A stretch of 64,000 nucleotides of DNA, from the NCBI RefSeq assembly GCF_026151205.1, contig NC_087080.1, positions 2,583,096 to 2,647,095 on the forward strand, read 5' to 3'. The stretch is from Bolinopsis microptera (lineage: Eukaryota; Ctenophora; Tentaculata; Lobata; Bolinopsidae). Of the stretch, positions 39,066 to 52,900 are shown one piece after another (position 1 is the first letter of the stretch; each line of letters begins with the position of its first letter). The translations under genes and the position numbers were made by a program. Under the pieces are notes generated by a model. It did no database searches. It saw only the letters and a list, made by a program, of their open reading frames with translations, and was not told the DNA's origin.

Positions 39066-42000
39066 ATGTATTATCAAAACTATTTACTGCTAATTTCCTT
39101 GCTATTTAACGCTATCTTCTCTTATAATATTGATGTTCAATCCCCCTATGTGGTAAAGGTGAGTTGAAATTGTATTATTTTAATGGTCTAGCAAGTCGTG
39201 ATATCATGTCCCGTCATTACAGTAGAATATGATTTAATAGTAGCTCTGTGAAGGCTTCAAATTGTTAGCTCCGAACCAACCGTCCTATAAATTTGGCTAT
39301 TTTAAATCACTTTGACAAGTTCTATGAATTATTTAGATTTATATTTTAATCTTCATGATAATATTATGAATTGAATATAAGAGCTGGATAATATATGTTC
39401 ACGGTGATACTATTTTAGGTCCAGGCCAACCAGGAGGGGTCATTGTTTGGATTCTCTACAGCTCTTCACATATACAACGGCGAAAAGTTCATTTTAGTCG
39501 GTGAGTTAACCATATTGCAGCGTGATCTATACTTAATGTTAGATTCTGTGGGAGGCAGGCACGAGTTTGATTTTCACGAACGTAACAACTAACAACTAAG
39601 TAAACTCTAGTTTAGGAATCTATTTTGTCAGCTTCACTATTTTATCTTGTTAAGGTGCTCCACGAGCAAACTGGACGTCGGGTACTGGAGTAGGGCTTGA
39701 CAGTCCAGGAGCTGTTTACAAATGTCCCCTGGATGACTCCATTGCTAACCCTGATTCTGAAGCTACGTGTACAGAACAGGTTAGAAAAGCCTGCCCGTAT
39801 AAACATCTAGTTTTCTGACCTGAACATTTATAGTAGATCATGATATTTTAAAAGCAACTTTAAAACCCTCATTATTTTGTTTTAGATAACGCATTTCACC
39901 AACGACAACGAGCGAAACGAAGCAAAAGAAGATAAGGCAAATCAATGGCTGGGTGTAAACATTCAGTCGACTGATAACCACGTGACAGCATGCGCGCACA
40001 GGTACATTTCTTTATTTTTATTGAATTTAGCTGAACAGGGTCATCATTATTCTCCTTCTAAATTTGGAACCTATTACTTTTGAATTCTTTAAAAAATTAC
40101 CATCCGAATGACTCAGTTTACCATGTAAAGTATTAAAAATAGTAAAACTGCAAGGTTTGAAATTGACTGTATCTCAGATACGTGTCTCTGGAGGGAGGAG
40201 ATAATAAAAGGATGCCGATAGGTAAGTGCACTGTGATCGGACCCTCTCTTGAAGGAAATGATGGTGTTGAAAAGAAGACATTGTTTCCTTGCAGAGATAG
40301 CGCAGGCCTCAACCTCGACAGTGGCTCTTGCCAGGTATGTGATGACATTATTGTGAGGAAACGACCGGCTTAAATTCATTTGTTTTTCTCAAACAACTGT
40401 TACTTACTCAAATGTAATCGCTCAAATTGCACAACCCACTAGAATCTAACCCCCGCCCCCCCCCCCCCCCTCTAGAATCTAACCCCCCTCCCCCTCTAGA
40501 ATCTAACCCCCCCTCCGTCAGGTTGGTTCAAGTCAAGTTCAGTACAAAGACGGTAGTAAGTCCTACCTGCTGTACGGAGCACCCGGTGTAGATATCTGGG
40601 AGGGAAGTGCTTATCTAGCTGAGAGTCTGGACGATGTTAAGTCATCTAAAAAGATTGACAAGATGGATCCAGGTCCGAGGGACTTTAATCAATATAACGG
40701 ATACGCAGTAGCTATTTGCAGGATGAGTGGTGCTGACCAACCCCTCGACTTAATTACCGGTATGTTTATCTTATATTTGATCTCATTATCTCTAATTTCT
40801 ATATTTGAATAATTAGCCGGATAAGCAAGTTAGCAGCTGTTATCATCTCAGTTCAGGGATCTTACAATGAACCATAAGTTAGGAAAGTTGGCACTTGACA
40901 TACATTTGATATACACTTGACATACACTTGACATACATTTGACATACATTTGACATACATTTGACATACATTTACAGTTGACTTGTATTTTCAGCGGCTC
41001 CTCGTGCTAACAACTACCTTGGCATACTGTACTTCTTCGTCAGTGACAACACCAACACAAACGAGAAGACTCTACTCAGGAACAGCAGATTCAACGAACA
41101 ACTCACAGGTTTGTGGATACAAGGATACAAGTATACAAAAGTGATAATTATTTTATTGAGTACACAATAGTTGTAATTCTGAAATAATTTAAGTTACACA
41201 ATACTAATTATTTACAAATGTGTAGGTTTGTGTGTTCTGTCAAACTTTAGAGCAGCCTGCCCTGTCTCAATATACTGATTTAATGAACTCTAGTTTGTCT
41301 TACAGTGAACCTGATGATTTAAATGCAGCAGAAAATAGCCCTGCTTGTTAAATTAATTCATTTCAATTCTAATAATTCACGAATTTAATCCCCGACCTTC
41401 TTAACAGGTGACCAGATGGGGGCTTATTATGGCTACTCAATGGCGTGTGGTGATCTGGATGGTGATGGTAACGACGACCTGGTTGTCTCCGCACCTTGGT
41501 ACTCAATGGTAACCAACTCCAAGTCTTCCATTGTCAGTGTGGGACGGGTTTACGTGTACTACGGGGATCCCAACAAGGTTGTGGCTAATGCCAACAAACC
41601 CACTATTATTGGTACGTTTACAAGGTTGTGGCTAATGCCAATAAACCCACTATTATTGGTACGTTTAAATTTGGAGTTCTTATATATCATTATATCTTGT
41701 GATCTTATACAGGATTATATTGTGATATTAACAGATTTTGTGGTGTCTAGTGAGCTAGTGATCTCATTCCGTCGCGCTCTAGTGATTGGATTGTATTAAA
41801 TTGCACAGATTTGATATATTTTACAAGTCAAATTGTTTAATATTCGTTTTAAAATTTATGTATTTAAAGTCTAACTTGTATGTTCTCATTTTACAAGTGC
41901 ATCTTATGGAGTTTTTTGTCCGTTATTGCTGAAGGAGTGTCCATAATATTAACCATATTCGTACGTAAATCGATTAAGTTAATTGGAAAATAAGGCGATA

Positions 42001-45000
42001 TTACAAACTATGTAACATTATGACATGGACACATTATACAATTTACATCTAATGTGCAAAATGAAATATGTATGTACTTATTTTAAGTAATTAATGTTAA
42101 CAAATATTACAGAGGCGCCCCACACCACCACTTCTGCGTTTGGACTGGGTTTAGCCCACATTGGTGACATCAACAAGGATGGTTACCAGGACTTTGCTAT
42201 CGGAGCACCGTATGAGAACGACTATAAAGGTAAAGCTCATGTCCATATAAGGAATAATTGACTATACGTCTAACAAGATAACTGATAAGGATACATGACT
42301 GTACATGTACACTGTACATTACTGAACATTACTGTGCATTACTGTACATTACTGTACATTACTGTACATTACTGTACATTACAGTTGTACAATCAGTTGT
42401 CATGTGACAGTTACCGGTGTCGTGTCTGCTACACTGATAGTGTGGTTTTAAAAAGCTCTGGTGGATACTGTAGTGATGACGAAATGACGATCATATTATT
42501 TTATTTGTCGATCCAAGCGGAGAGTATTTTGTCCCTCAAACTTAAAAAGTACTTTCAAACCGACTATGATATGTTTTTATCATGGTCTCATGGTCTGCGT
42601 CTCAGCCTGATCACGATTTTTAAATGATTAATAAATTATGACACAAACTATTGTTCAGGTGCTGTTTACATATACCACGGCTCAAGAAACGGCATCAAGA
42701 AAACTCCTGTCCAGGCCATCTACCCAACTGAGCTAGGAAATGGATTAGGAGGTTAGTTTAGGATTTCATTTAGCGAGTTCAGAATTAATACCTCTCGTAT
42801 CCGTTCTCCTGTCTACCTATTAGTTAATAGATACTCTAATTTCTTCAACCTAATCAGAATATAACAATGACACAATTAACAATATAGCGTCAGTTCTAAA
42901 GCGCTGTTAAGATACATACTTGAGCTATGTGTATAATACGTGTAGTGTGTGACTAACGTGTTATGTGTGACTAACGTGTTATGTGTGACTAACGTGTAGT
43001 GTGTGACTAACGTGTAGTGTGTGACTAACGTGTTGTGTGTATAATACGTGTAGTGTGTGACTAACGTGTAGTGTGTGACTAACGTGTTATGTGTATAATA
43101 AGTGTCGTGTGTGACTAACGTGTAGTGTGTGACTAACGTGTTGTGTGTGACTAACGTGTTGTGTGTATAATACGTGTAGTGTGTGACTAACGTGTAGTGT
43201 GTGACTAACGTGTTGTGTGTATAATACGTGTAGTGTGTGACTAACGTGTAGTGTGTGACTAACGTGTTATGTGTATAATACGTGTAGTGTGTGACTAACG
43301 TGTAGTGTGTGACTAACGTGTTGTGTGTGACTAACGTGTTGTGTGTGACTAACGTGTAGTGTGTGACCAACGTGTAGTGTGTGACTAACGTGTTATGTGT
43401 ATAATACGTGTTATGTGTATAATACGTGTAGTGTGTGACTAACGTGTAGTGTGTGACTAACGTGTTTTGTGTGACTAACGTGTTTTGTGTATAATACGTG
43501 TTATGTGTGACTAACGTGTAGTGTGTGACTAACGAGCTATGTGTGACTAACGTGTTTTGTGTATAATACGTGTTGTGTGTGACTAACGTGTATAATTTCA
43601 GACAATCTGCTGTCCTTTGGTTGGTCCATATCGGCTAACAAGGACATGGACAGTAACGACTACCCTGATATGGCTATTGGAAGCTACATGTCTGAAAGAG
43701 TGGTAATTATGATAATATTACATTAATTAATTGTTTAATTGACGTGTATGAAATGTTCATAAAATAGAGATAACCTCTATTGGTTACGACATCTTTCCCA
43801 AACTGTTCTGTCGTTTTTATCTGTTCTACTATATTTAAACAGTTTTCAAACCCCGCCATTGCAACCACAACCTCTCAGGTGTATCTCCGATCTCTTCCAA
43901 TTGTTGATCTAAATATCGAGATAGTGATCCCTTCGGACCCGGTGGATCTAGAAGATGAGACCAAGAACATTCCTGGCTCTGCCCCAGTCCAGTCTTACCC
44001 TGGCACTACTCTCAAGATCTGCTTCAGAACTTACAGTCAGTTCATATTTACATTTCTTTTAAACTGATATTTACTGTTCTGATAGTCAGTTGAGGATAAC
44101 GGGCGTATTTCTTAATTGTAAACCTTTGTAAAATAAGGATGTGCAGTAATGTGATGAATACCTAAAATACAAAATTCCCCTTTTTGTTTTCTTACATTTC
44201 ATCTTTCAAAGGACAAAGTGTTGGTAAATACGAGATAAACTACGAAGTAGAGCTCGACTACAAGCAAAGCTATGCTCCACGTGCTTTCTTCCAGGAGAAT
44301 GCAGCCAGCAAAATTGAGGTTCCCTTGAAATGAGTTGTTTAGTTTTTTTTGTCGCATTGAAGTTTTTTGACATTTTTTGTTTCTGTCTCTTTTTCTGATT
44401 CTGACCGATATTTCTACCACAGTTCAAGAAGAGTGACACAAAGTTGATAGACATCAACTCACCTGAGATACAGTGTACACCCGAATGGACAGTGTTCCTT
44501 AAGAAGAAAGATCAGATGTTCGACGCGCAGACTTACATTGAGGTCAACATGACAGCTAATATCAAGGTAACTATCTTCAACTTTATAATGATAATATTAT
44601 CTGCTCTTATCTAGTAGTAACTAGTAACTGATCACTTAATTCTCGGTCAGGACAAAGAGTGGTCTGAAAATAAATGGCACTGCACAGTGCTCCTTCAATT
44701 GTTACGTATATTAGCCAAAAGTTTTTGTGTACCGGAATGCATAGCAAATACCCCGTAACTCAACATTCACCATATTATCCAATATCTATAATGAGTAGTA
44801 AACATTCCCACCCTAGGAATCAGACGATATCGCGGACAGAGCAGTGCTGAAGCAGGAGCAGGTGACAGCAGCCAAGGGACGGATTGTTATCAAGTCTATC
44901 TGCACCTCCGACACAGGAATATGTCAGTGTGATGTTAGTCTGAAGGAGCCCAGTGTTACTTATCTACCCGCTGGTTACGATAGTATAGTGCTGGATAACG

Positions 45001-48000
45001 TTAACCAGGTAATAATGTATAATGTATAATGTACACTTTATAATAATGTATAATGTATAATGTACACTTTATTAGTTTGACAACTTTGTTCAATGTAGCA
45101 ATTTGATGTCCATGATGATTGGTTTGTAACTTAGGTTTATCAAGCCTACAGGACTAACATTTGAATTTTTGAATCTATGCTTAAAGAATTATTTTAACAA
45201 AGCAGATAGTATCAATTAATATATTGTGTAGATGCCCGATACCTTATCAGTTGATAACCATACTGATTACAGGTGATAGTGAAGTATGAAGTAGAGAACC
45301 TGGGACCAGATAACGCTCATGTTCCTACCCTGATATTAGAACTCCCACCGAAAGTTACCTTCATCAGAAGGGTAGGTTCAAGCACTGATAATAATTGTGG
45401 TATTCAAGTTGGGGCTTTCTTTAAACTTAAATCTTAAAACGTCAATAAGGGTTGTCTTGAATTATCCATTGCTATTTGCCTGCGAGGATAAGTTTCAATA
45501 GTTGGAGTATCTTTTTTGTGTTTTGTTTCCCACACGTGTCACGTATCGCTTTTTCAAGTTTAAAAAAGTAGCAATTAGCACATAACTTCTTTACTTTACT
45601 TAATATCTCAAACTAAGTTAACATATCAACTTCTTTTGTTAAGTAATGAAAGGTGGGTTAGAACTGACATCTGATATATAATACGGCTAGTCCTGATAAC
45701 ACATATCACTGTGATGACAGTACTATACTAATATGTGAACTATCAGAACTGTTAATTTTAGCTCACCTTGCATTACCTACACAGGGCTACTACATTTTCC
45801 TAGATATAATATTCCAAATTACGTGTGTAAAATAACAGTCTGTGTGTAAAAGTCGGACGTGTGACCCTTATATCCCACCCTTAGACCACCCATGGAGCAG
45901 TTAAGTAGTTTACAGTCTTTCTCGTCAGGCAAAGTTCCCCTTTGCACGACAGCACTGTACAGCCGACTAATTAATTAACAAATTAATTACCAGCAGAGTA
46001 TTTAGTGTTTTCTATTTCACATTTCACGTCCGCCTCCTCACTTATGTACACGAGTACATTCCATGCATTATGTACAACTTATGCTATGCATAGTATACCC
46101 TGTATACAGTATACATTTAAACCTTTGGCTTATTATAAGGAATCTGGAGATCTTAGTAGAATCCAAGAAGCCTGCCACAGCTGCACTAGGCGGAATTCCA
46201 CCATGGATTTTCACCGCGCTGTGTTTGGCTTCTTAGATTCTGCCGAAACCTAGTCAAGTTAATAATCAAAAACCCGAGATGAGATTATCTTTTCCCACAA
46301 TGATTATCCTTTACAAGGTTAACTTTGACTAGATTCCAACCAGATTGTTTCTTAAGAATTTGTCACTTTTTCCTCGCACGTCCCAGGATCTAATTCGTTC
46401 CGAAATAGCCTCTTTTAAATTTTAAAATATTTTTGTTTTCGATTTAAGCGGGTTCGATAACATATTAATAATATTCGCCGAATTTTCTCGGATATTCACT
46501 AATAATGCACTGAGTATCATCTAATCAACTTTGACGCAGGAATGAGTGAGATTACTTGAATGTAAATAACACTGCAATCTGAATGTGATATGTGCTTTGT
46601 ATTGGGTTGTTCAAATTTTAAATGAAACAAGAAAATTAAATTCATGCAAAATTAAAGCTTTTACTTTTACTCAGATCAATCACTAAGATTAAAACATCTA
46701 CTTATCCTTTCTGAACTTTATCTCCCATATTTAGACGCCAGTAGATGATCAGACAGAGGCTGACGTTTCTCAGATAGCCTGCTCAGAAATAGAAGCTAAT
46801 GATAAGAATTACGTAATGTGTTTCCTTCAAGATCCCCTTAGGGTGGGCGAACCCTCAAAGTTCGGGATCAAGCTCGATACAATGAGCTTAACTGATGTTG
46901 AGGCTATTAAGTTGACTGCCAAGGTAAGTTTTGTTTTTAGAATAAGAAATCCAAACATTTAGACGATTGAACCCAAGGAGCTGGTTTTTGTAAGATCTAA
47001 TTAAAATCGTAACATTCTTCAGGTGAACATTGGCTCTCCTAGCGAGGAGAAAGAAGGTAAAAAAGGAAATAACGAGCAAACAATAACACTTGATGTTGGA
47101 GAACAGGCTAATCTGGAAATCCGGGGCACCTCAGCAACTGACCAGAATGCTATCAGGCCAGACCTGGCTCTACTTGAAGACAATGCCTTCCTCAGAAGCA
47201 TCAAACTCGAGGTTTGCGGTCGAACCATCAGGAATTATTGTGCGAGAATTCCTGCTGTTATAATTCAATGAGACCCCGTACATTTTGTGGTACAGGACAA
47301 CCGACCGAGTTATTTTAACTGTTAAAAGTTTATACACAACATGTTACTGAAATGTTTGTAGGTTCGACATACAGTGTCAGTACTGATAAAGGAGAGCGAT
47401 AAGAAAGACGGGGATGAAGATGGAATTACAAACATTGTTGTCGAGGTCAGCTGGCCAATGCGGGACCATGATGGCAATTATTTGCTTTATCTTAGTGAGG
47501 TAATTATGAAATTAAGATAATTCATGAAATGAAATCGTTATAACAATCCCTTTTGTAAACGTTCTGGTGAAGTTCGTGTATTAGTTTTGATCGGAACGTC
47601 TAAAGAACTTGTAGTCCAGCCAAACATTGACTTTCTTAAATTTATGAAAAAGGATCATAATAGCTTAACAACAACCATCTTCAGGTGTATGTGAAAGATA
47701 ACCAGATCAAGGATAACTTCATAGTCGACTCCAACGTTATAGACCCTAAATGTTTCTTCGACTACAACGAGGACTGTAAGAAGGCTCCAGAATTCTCTGC
47801 TGTGTCGGAAGGGGAGAAAACAGAAGAGGAGATGGAGCGAGCAGCAAATGCAGCTGTTCTTAACACCAACTGTAGCATTCCCGATCCAGGGTGTGAGAAA
47901 TTCAACGTCACTATCAACCTGCTCAAGGCAGGCAGTATCAACATGAAGGACCTTGAGTTTGAGATGCGGTCCATTATTTGGCTCCCTAACGTTATTAACC

Positions 48001-48254
48001 GCGGAGATTTCAACGCGACGTCAACCGCACGAATTGTCTCAGTCGGACAAAACCTCGTTATTCCTCCTGGATCATCAGTTGAGATGAGGACGAGGGTCTT
48101 TGAAGAAACTGAAGAGAAAAGAGACGTGTTATGGATCATTATTGGGTCCGTTATCGGGGGAGTAGCAATTCTCGCCATTCTTATTGTAGTTCTTTGGAAG
48201 GTCGGTTTCTTCAAGAGGAAGATGCCACCCCGGGATGGTAATGGTGGAATGTGA
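39066..48254 (+). CDS. Integrin alpha subunit 2 (no I domain)
   Basis: Twenty exons: 39066-39158, 39419-39500, 39655-39779, 39886-40001, 40178-40334, 40522-40759, 40995-41108, 41408-41611, 42113-42229, 42659-42751, 43602-43702, 43879-44035, 44212-44318, 44423-44566, 44817-45008, 45273-45371, 46735-46923, 47023-47211, 47362-47499 and 47685-48254. They sum to 3225 nt (1074 aa). It has a signal peptide ([14 protein letters not shown]) followed by [11 protein letters not shown]. Propeller repeats include [31 protein letters not shown] and [26 protein letters not shown] marks the start of the thigh domain. The C-terminus has a TM helix ([20 protein letters not shown]) and KVGFFKRK. It has twice as many exons as its upstream paralog, so introns were gained or lost after duplication. 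AATAAA at 49637 is a plausible polyadenylation signal. Confidence 0.92.
40440..40520. repeat. C-rich repeat forming an exon 6 polypyrimidine tract
   Basis: Three imperfect copies of TCTAGAATCTAACCCCCC, with long C runs, abut the acceptor of integrin 2 exon 6 (40522). Confidence 0.75.
40893..40976. repeat. TTGACATACA minisatellite in an integrin 2 intron
   Basis: About six imperfect 12-13-bp units of the type ACATTTGACAT, close to the exon 7 acceptor. Confidence 0.75.
41573..41666 (+). repeat. 47-bp tandem duplication of exon 8 end plus donor
   Basis: Copies at 41573-41619 and 41620-41666 differ at a single base (C/T). The unit contains the last codons of integrin 2 exon 8 and its donor (GGTACGTTT). 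Only the first donor keeps the reading frame to exon 9, because 47 is not a multiple of three. Confidence 0.85.
42297..42384. repeat. TGTACATTAC decamer array
   Basis: About seven 10-bp units in the intron between integrin 2 exons 9 and 10. Confidence 0.8.
42937..43590. repeat. 18-bp minisatellite with two interspersed unit types
   Basis: About 36 units of GTGTGACTAACGTGTTGT, interspersed with GTGTATAATACGTGTAGT, fill the intron just before integrin 2 exon 11 (43602). Both unit types are 18 bp. The VTHYT-type minus-strand frame is a consequence of the period. Confidence 0.93.
45372..46734. other. Long integrin 2 intron with nested inverted repeats
   Basis: This intron is 1.36 kb. AGAATCCAAGAAGCC (46158-46172) is inverted at 46227-46241. 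CTAGTCAAGTTAA (46250-46262) is inverted at 46319-46332. They could be foldback-element relics. No coding frame is supported. Confidence 0.55.
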
Positions 48255-49917
48255 AACTGAGACTTAGTTAATTTGATATTTTGTGATACGAGTGTTTACT
48301 TTTATTCATTTGCAGTCATTTCAAGCAGCAGTCTGTGAAAATTGGTTACAAATTTGGGAATATTAAGTTGCACATTGTTTAAATATCGTTTAAAGTTTTG
48401 TCATTCTTAATAACTATTGGAAGTAAGTGCCGTTGTGTTTAGGTGTAAAGTGTGGACACTTATCTAAATTTCATAGTATCATTCCTTGTGATGTCAATAA
48501 TAGTCTAGATTGTTCTATCATATCTGGAGGTTGGGTGGCCCCTAAGTGCTGGCACTTTAATTTTGAGGTTTCATTTTTGGGATGCAATACAATACATACT
48601 TAACACGGTGCATTGAATTCTCAACAAAAATATCATCGTAATTTTGAAATATGAGTTACAGTGGGAATCCTAGGGGTATGGTGTTGGTATCTCTGATTTT
48701 AAATTTTAAATTTTATGAGAAAAAGTGTGATGATGATTCGTTAAAATAACTTAGTATAATCGTTTTAGTGCCATTTAATTTAGGTTTAAACGGGTTAGGA
48801 CAAATTTGTAGTTAATAAACCAAATGTTTTAAAATACGTCGAGTTGTCGAATGTAGTTGATTTGATATTTGCATTCAGGCTTCACAGACCATATTTCATC
48901 TTTGCAGCTTTTTCATTACTTTCTACCTTTTCGATACTAGAATTTTAAGAAATTATAAAGAAACTAAGGAACTTGAATGCTGAAACGGAATGATTCATTT
49001 TTTCGTATTTTTGAATCTTCAGAAGAGCCTTAATGATAACTAGAAATTTATATTATATTGATGAAGAATAATATGTTCTTTTTAGACTTATTTAAATGTT
49101 TTTATCAGAAATTTATTTTTATCGATAACTTATTTTCCAAAATTCGTTTTTATAAGCGGATTTTGGGAATTTAGATCCAGAAATTTGAATTTCAGTTTTG
49201 GGTGAAAAACGTTCGGCTCCCACTCAATCGGGAAGTTCAAAAATCCACTTAAGTTTAATTAATTATTTCCTGCTTCTAATGATTACGTTAATTCATTTCA
49301 ACGAGTCTATAATGATGTAGATAATATTTTTATTTCATTTATTCGTTGTTACGCTGAATTTTTACAGATTTTGATACCAAGTCATATCTTTGATACTGAG
49401 TATTGACTGTTTCAAAATATTATGCGTTTCATATAATATATCAAGTCTCCACATCAGTTATTGAGCACAAACTCTTATTGCTAATAGAGAATATAAGATT
49501 TAGTTTTTTTGACATAGTTAACACAGTTTACCATTTGTTCGTGCGGTCTAGTATGTACTTTGTGTTAAGTAGTATTATATATATTTTGTAAATATTAACA
49601 TTATAATATTACTTATTTCAACCATGTTCAACCAACAATAAAATCTCATCATTAGTGTTTGTAATTACGGTGTTCAATTCATTAATTACCAAACTAAATC
49701 TGCTACAAAATATGGTCTGCATAATTGCATGCAGTAATTTCCTTATAAATCTTACAACCAGCATTTACAGCCTAGATACAATTCCATTCCGTTAATCCGA
49801 GAGGTAAATCTCTTGAATCAAACCTTGAAATTTCAACAGTAGACCTCCAAACAAACTTTACTTTAGTAAGTACCCTAAGTAACACTTGTTTACGCAGTAG
49901 GCAAGTAAGAAGTCAAC
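48255..49917. other. Integrin 2 3' UTR and spacer to eIF3G
   Basis: AT-rich sequence with an AATAAA at 49637-49642, which would give a 3' UTR of about 1.4 kb. No other gene is visible. Confidence 0.55.
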
Positions 49918-52900
49918 ATGACGATTGATCAACAATGGGGAGACATGATGGACGAAACCGAGTTTGGTAGGTTACATTCCTGGTTACATTCCTGTGGGAT
50001 TCTTTCTTTATCTAGGCCCACTATTTTTGTCTGTCTGTATGTAAAGGAGGGATTCGCGAACCCTGGCCCTGGTGCGGCAAGTAGCCCCAATTCAGTTCCT
50101 TTAACATTGTTTGTCTAGTTCTGTTGAATACGACAATCAGTACAGTACCCTGTACCATACAATATAGTACCCTCAATATTGTACCCCTAGCAGCAACAAC
50201 AATCACCTGTTGAATTGTAGATTAAACCTCCACTTGAGTAGATGAGCTGAGCACCGCGTATTGTTCAACATATTGGATATTATTTATAGCCCCTAAGTTG
50301 TAATTGTGATTGCAATAATCCCCAATGATCTCGCCCATTATCAAATATTAGCACCATGTAAACTAGGAACTCTCCCAAAGACAAAAACATAATTTATACA
50401 ACTTGTAATTATCTGATGCAGATGCCTACAATTCAAATGCTCAGGAATGTGCTCTAAATTGAAATTAGTCCTAAGTTTGGGGACAACAAGATTTGTCAGA
50501 AGAAATTTACAACAATTCTCCAGATTCTTCTTCCGACATGATGTACAGTGATATTAAATATAACAAATAGGATTATGATGAGTGTACAGTGTTACAGTAT
50601 ACATGGTTCAGTATTAGGGTGGGATCACTGATTACAGTGTAGGAAAATGTTTGCTAATATTATCTACTCATCACAACGAGCAGCCAGGCCATGGTCATAT
50701 CATGATTTTTGAGGTGTAAAAAGGGTTATAATATTAAAAGTAAAATGGATTATAATGTTATTAAGTAAAATCACTCTTGAGATTATCCCTCACGTAACGC
50801 TCAGTCGCCGCTGAATGAGCCAAGCCCAATAATAACCATGGTTACTTGTACTTCCAAAGTTCAAACTGATGACAAGCTTTATACAGCTTTACACCCGCTA
50901 ATAATATGCATTATATAATAATCTGAGTAATTGAGAGGCAATGTTTTGTTGCTGTATATCAGTGCCATTCATCGGAGAGCCTCCCAAAATTTGAACGCTC
51001 GTAATCTCTACCAGGTATAACCTTATGTAGTAAGTAGTGAGGAGGTGATATCACGTCCCCACTAATATGAGCACACTAATCTGTAAGGGGAACACTTCTC
51101 ACGATAAGGCACTTGCCAGGCTGCAACACCAGCTAAGCTTTTTGTCGTTACATTACAGAAGCACTCTTCGCTCTCTGACGTCCCTCCCTCCCTAATACTC
51201 ACTAGCCAATCACAGTCCAGTGTCCGTATCACGTGAGGTTTCATTAGCCAATCACAGCTAAGTGTTGTGTCACATGGCAGCAGCATCATAAAGTATACAC
51301 TCGGCGATTGACAGTTTTTGTCATCACCATGGCTTCCAAAACCCTAACACGTGCAGAAAAGTCTGGCTCCCTATTGGGCGGTGGTGTGGTCACGTGTTCG
51401 CTAAGCCTCTCCTGATTGGCTGATGTCCCCAATTCTGCCATCTGATTGGTTAGTGTGTTGGAGCCTATTTTTTACCAGAACTCTGGGCTTGTTACACTGG
51501 GGGTGTACATTGCAAAGCAGCTAAAGCTGCAATGTGTGTGAGCTGGAGGTATCTTGTAGGGGTTCACTGAGGCGAATCCTCCAACTATTTATAGAGTTAA
51601 GGTTTCACATCAGCATATCCTTTGTTTTTCTAGATCATACCCGAATAAATCACGATATGTGATCCATATCAGGCTTGGTAAATTAGGTTCAAATATTTAC
51701 ATGCTAAACATTTTAGACTTTTTCTGTGAAATATGAAGGATGTCAAGATTCAAGAATAGCATGTTAATTGTTAGGACCAGGGTACGGTGTTGTTGTTAAC
51801 AGTTATTTTAGGTATACATACCACTCCCAGTCTCAGAGTCAGTCTGTATCAGTATAGCAGAAGCACTATAATATAGTGCACTATATTATAATAGTGCACT
51901 ATAATATAGTAGTTCACCACATATTATAAGTATGTTACTCTGTGATATATTATGATAAGTTATAATTTGTAGTACAACAACATAGTGTCAGGCCATGACA
52001 CCTTCTGCCTGACCTAAATAGTATAAGATCATCTTTCTGGGTTCCTTCCACATTTCAACAGGTTAAATATCTAACGTTATTTAAGTTATTCCTGAAATAT
52101 CTGTCATTTCAGGGTACCCGCCCCAAACCGAGACAGTCGAGGGAGATATTAAGAAGATAATATCCTACGAGGACCGGGACGAGAAAGTATGTAAGGTAAC
52201 CAGGTATTACAAGCTTACCAAACTCAAGGTAGCTAAACCGATCGCTGAGCGAAAGAAGTGGAGGAAGTTTGGAGATTGTGCTACCGACGTATCGGGAATC
52301 AATCCAGCTAACAGCATGGTAAACTAGATCATTATCAAGTTTGTAGATATTGTTCAACATTAGCAACAGTGATTTAGCTTCATTACACCCTTCTTTCAAC
52401 ATTAAAAGCTCACTCTAGCTCTGAGACACACTGATTTGTCATGATTACGGGAGATTTTAATTAAACCTAGATTTGAGCCTCTAAAACTATGCCTGCTCAG
52501 TGCTCGCCTACTTTTACTACTTTTACTCACATATTTTACACAAACCTTATCTCTCAGCACATGTTTTTACCCCTCCCTTATCCAGGTGGGAGACGCTGTA
52601 TTCCTTACACTTGCTACCAAGAAAGAGCAGCAAGACAATAAGGACGACGATGTTGCGGTTAGTTATATTTCTCACTTCTAACCGTAAATACCTACTAACC
52701 TAGTCCTACTTATACTCCCTTAATGATAGTGTGAGGCGTGTGGGTTATGCAAAAATGATTTAACGAATCTTCCGCATTGTATTTTCTAAACTCTACAATA
52801 ATGTGAGGTTGTCTAAAAGTTTCAAGTTGATAAAAAAGTAAATATTACATAAATGTTACAGGAGAAGATGGCTAAACTGAAAGCCAGTGGTCAGGGCATG

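Noticed and set aside
42876..43370. 164-residue [15 protein letters not shown] protein on the minus strand
   Set aside because: It is produced by the 18-bp period of an intronic minisatellite.
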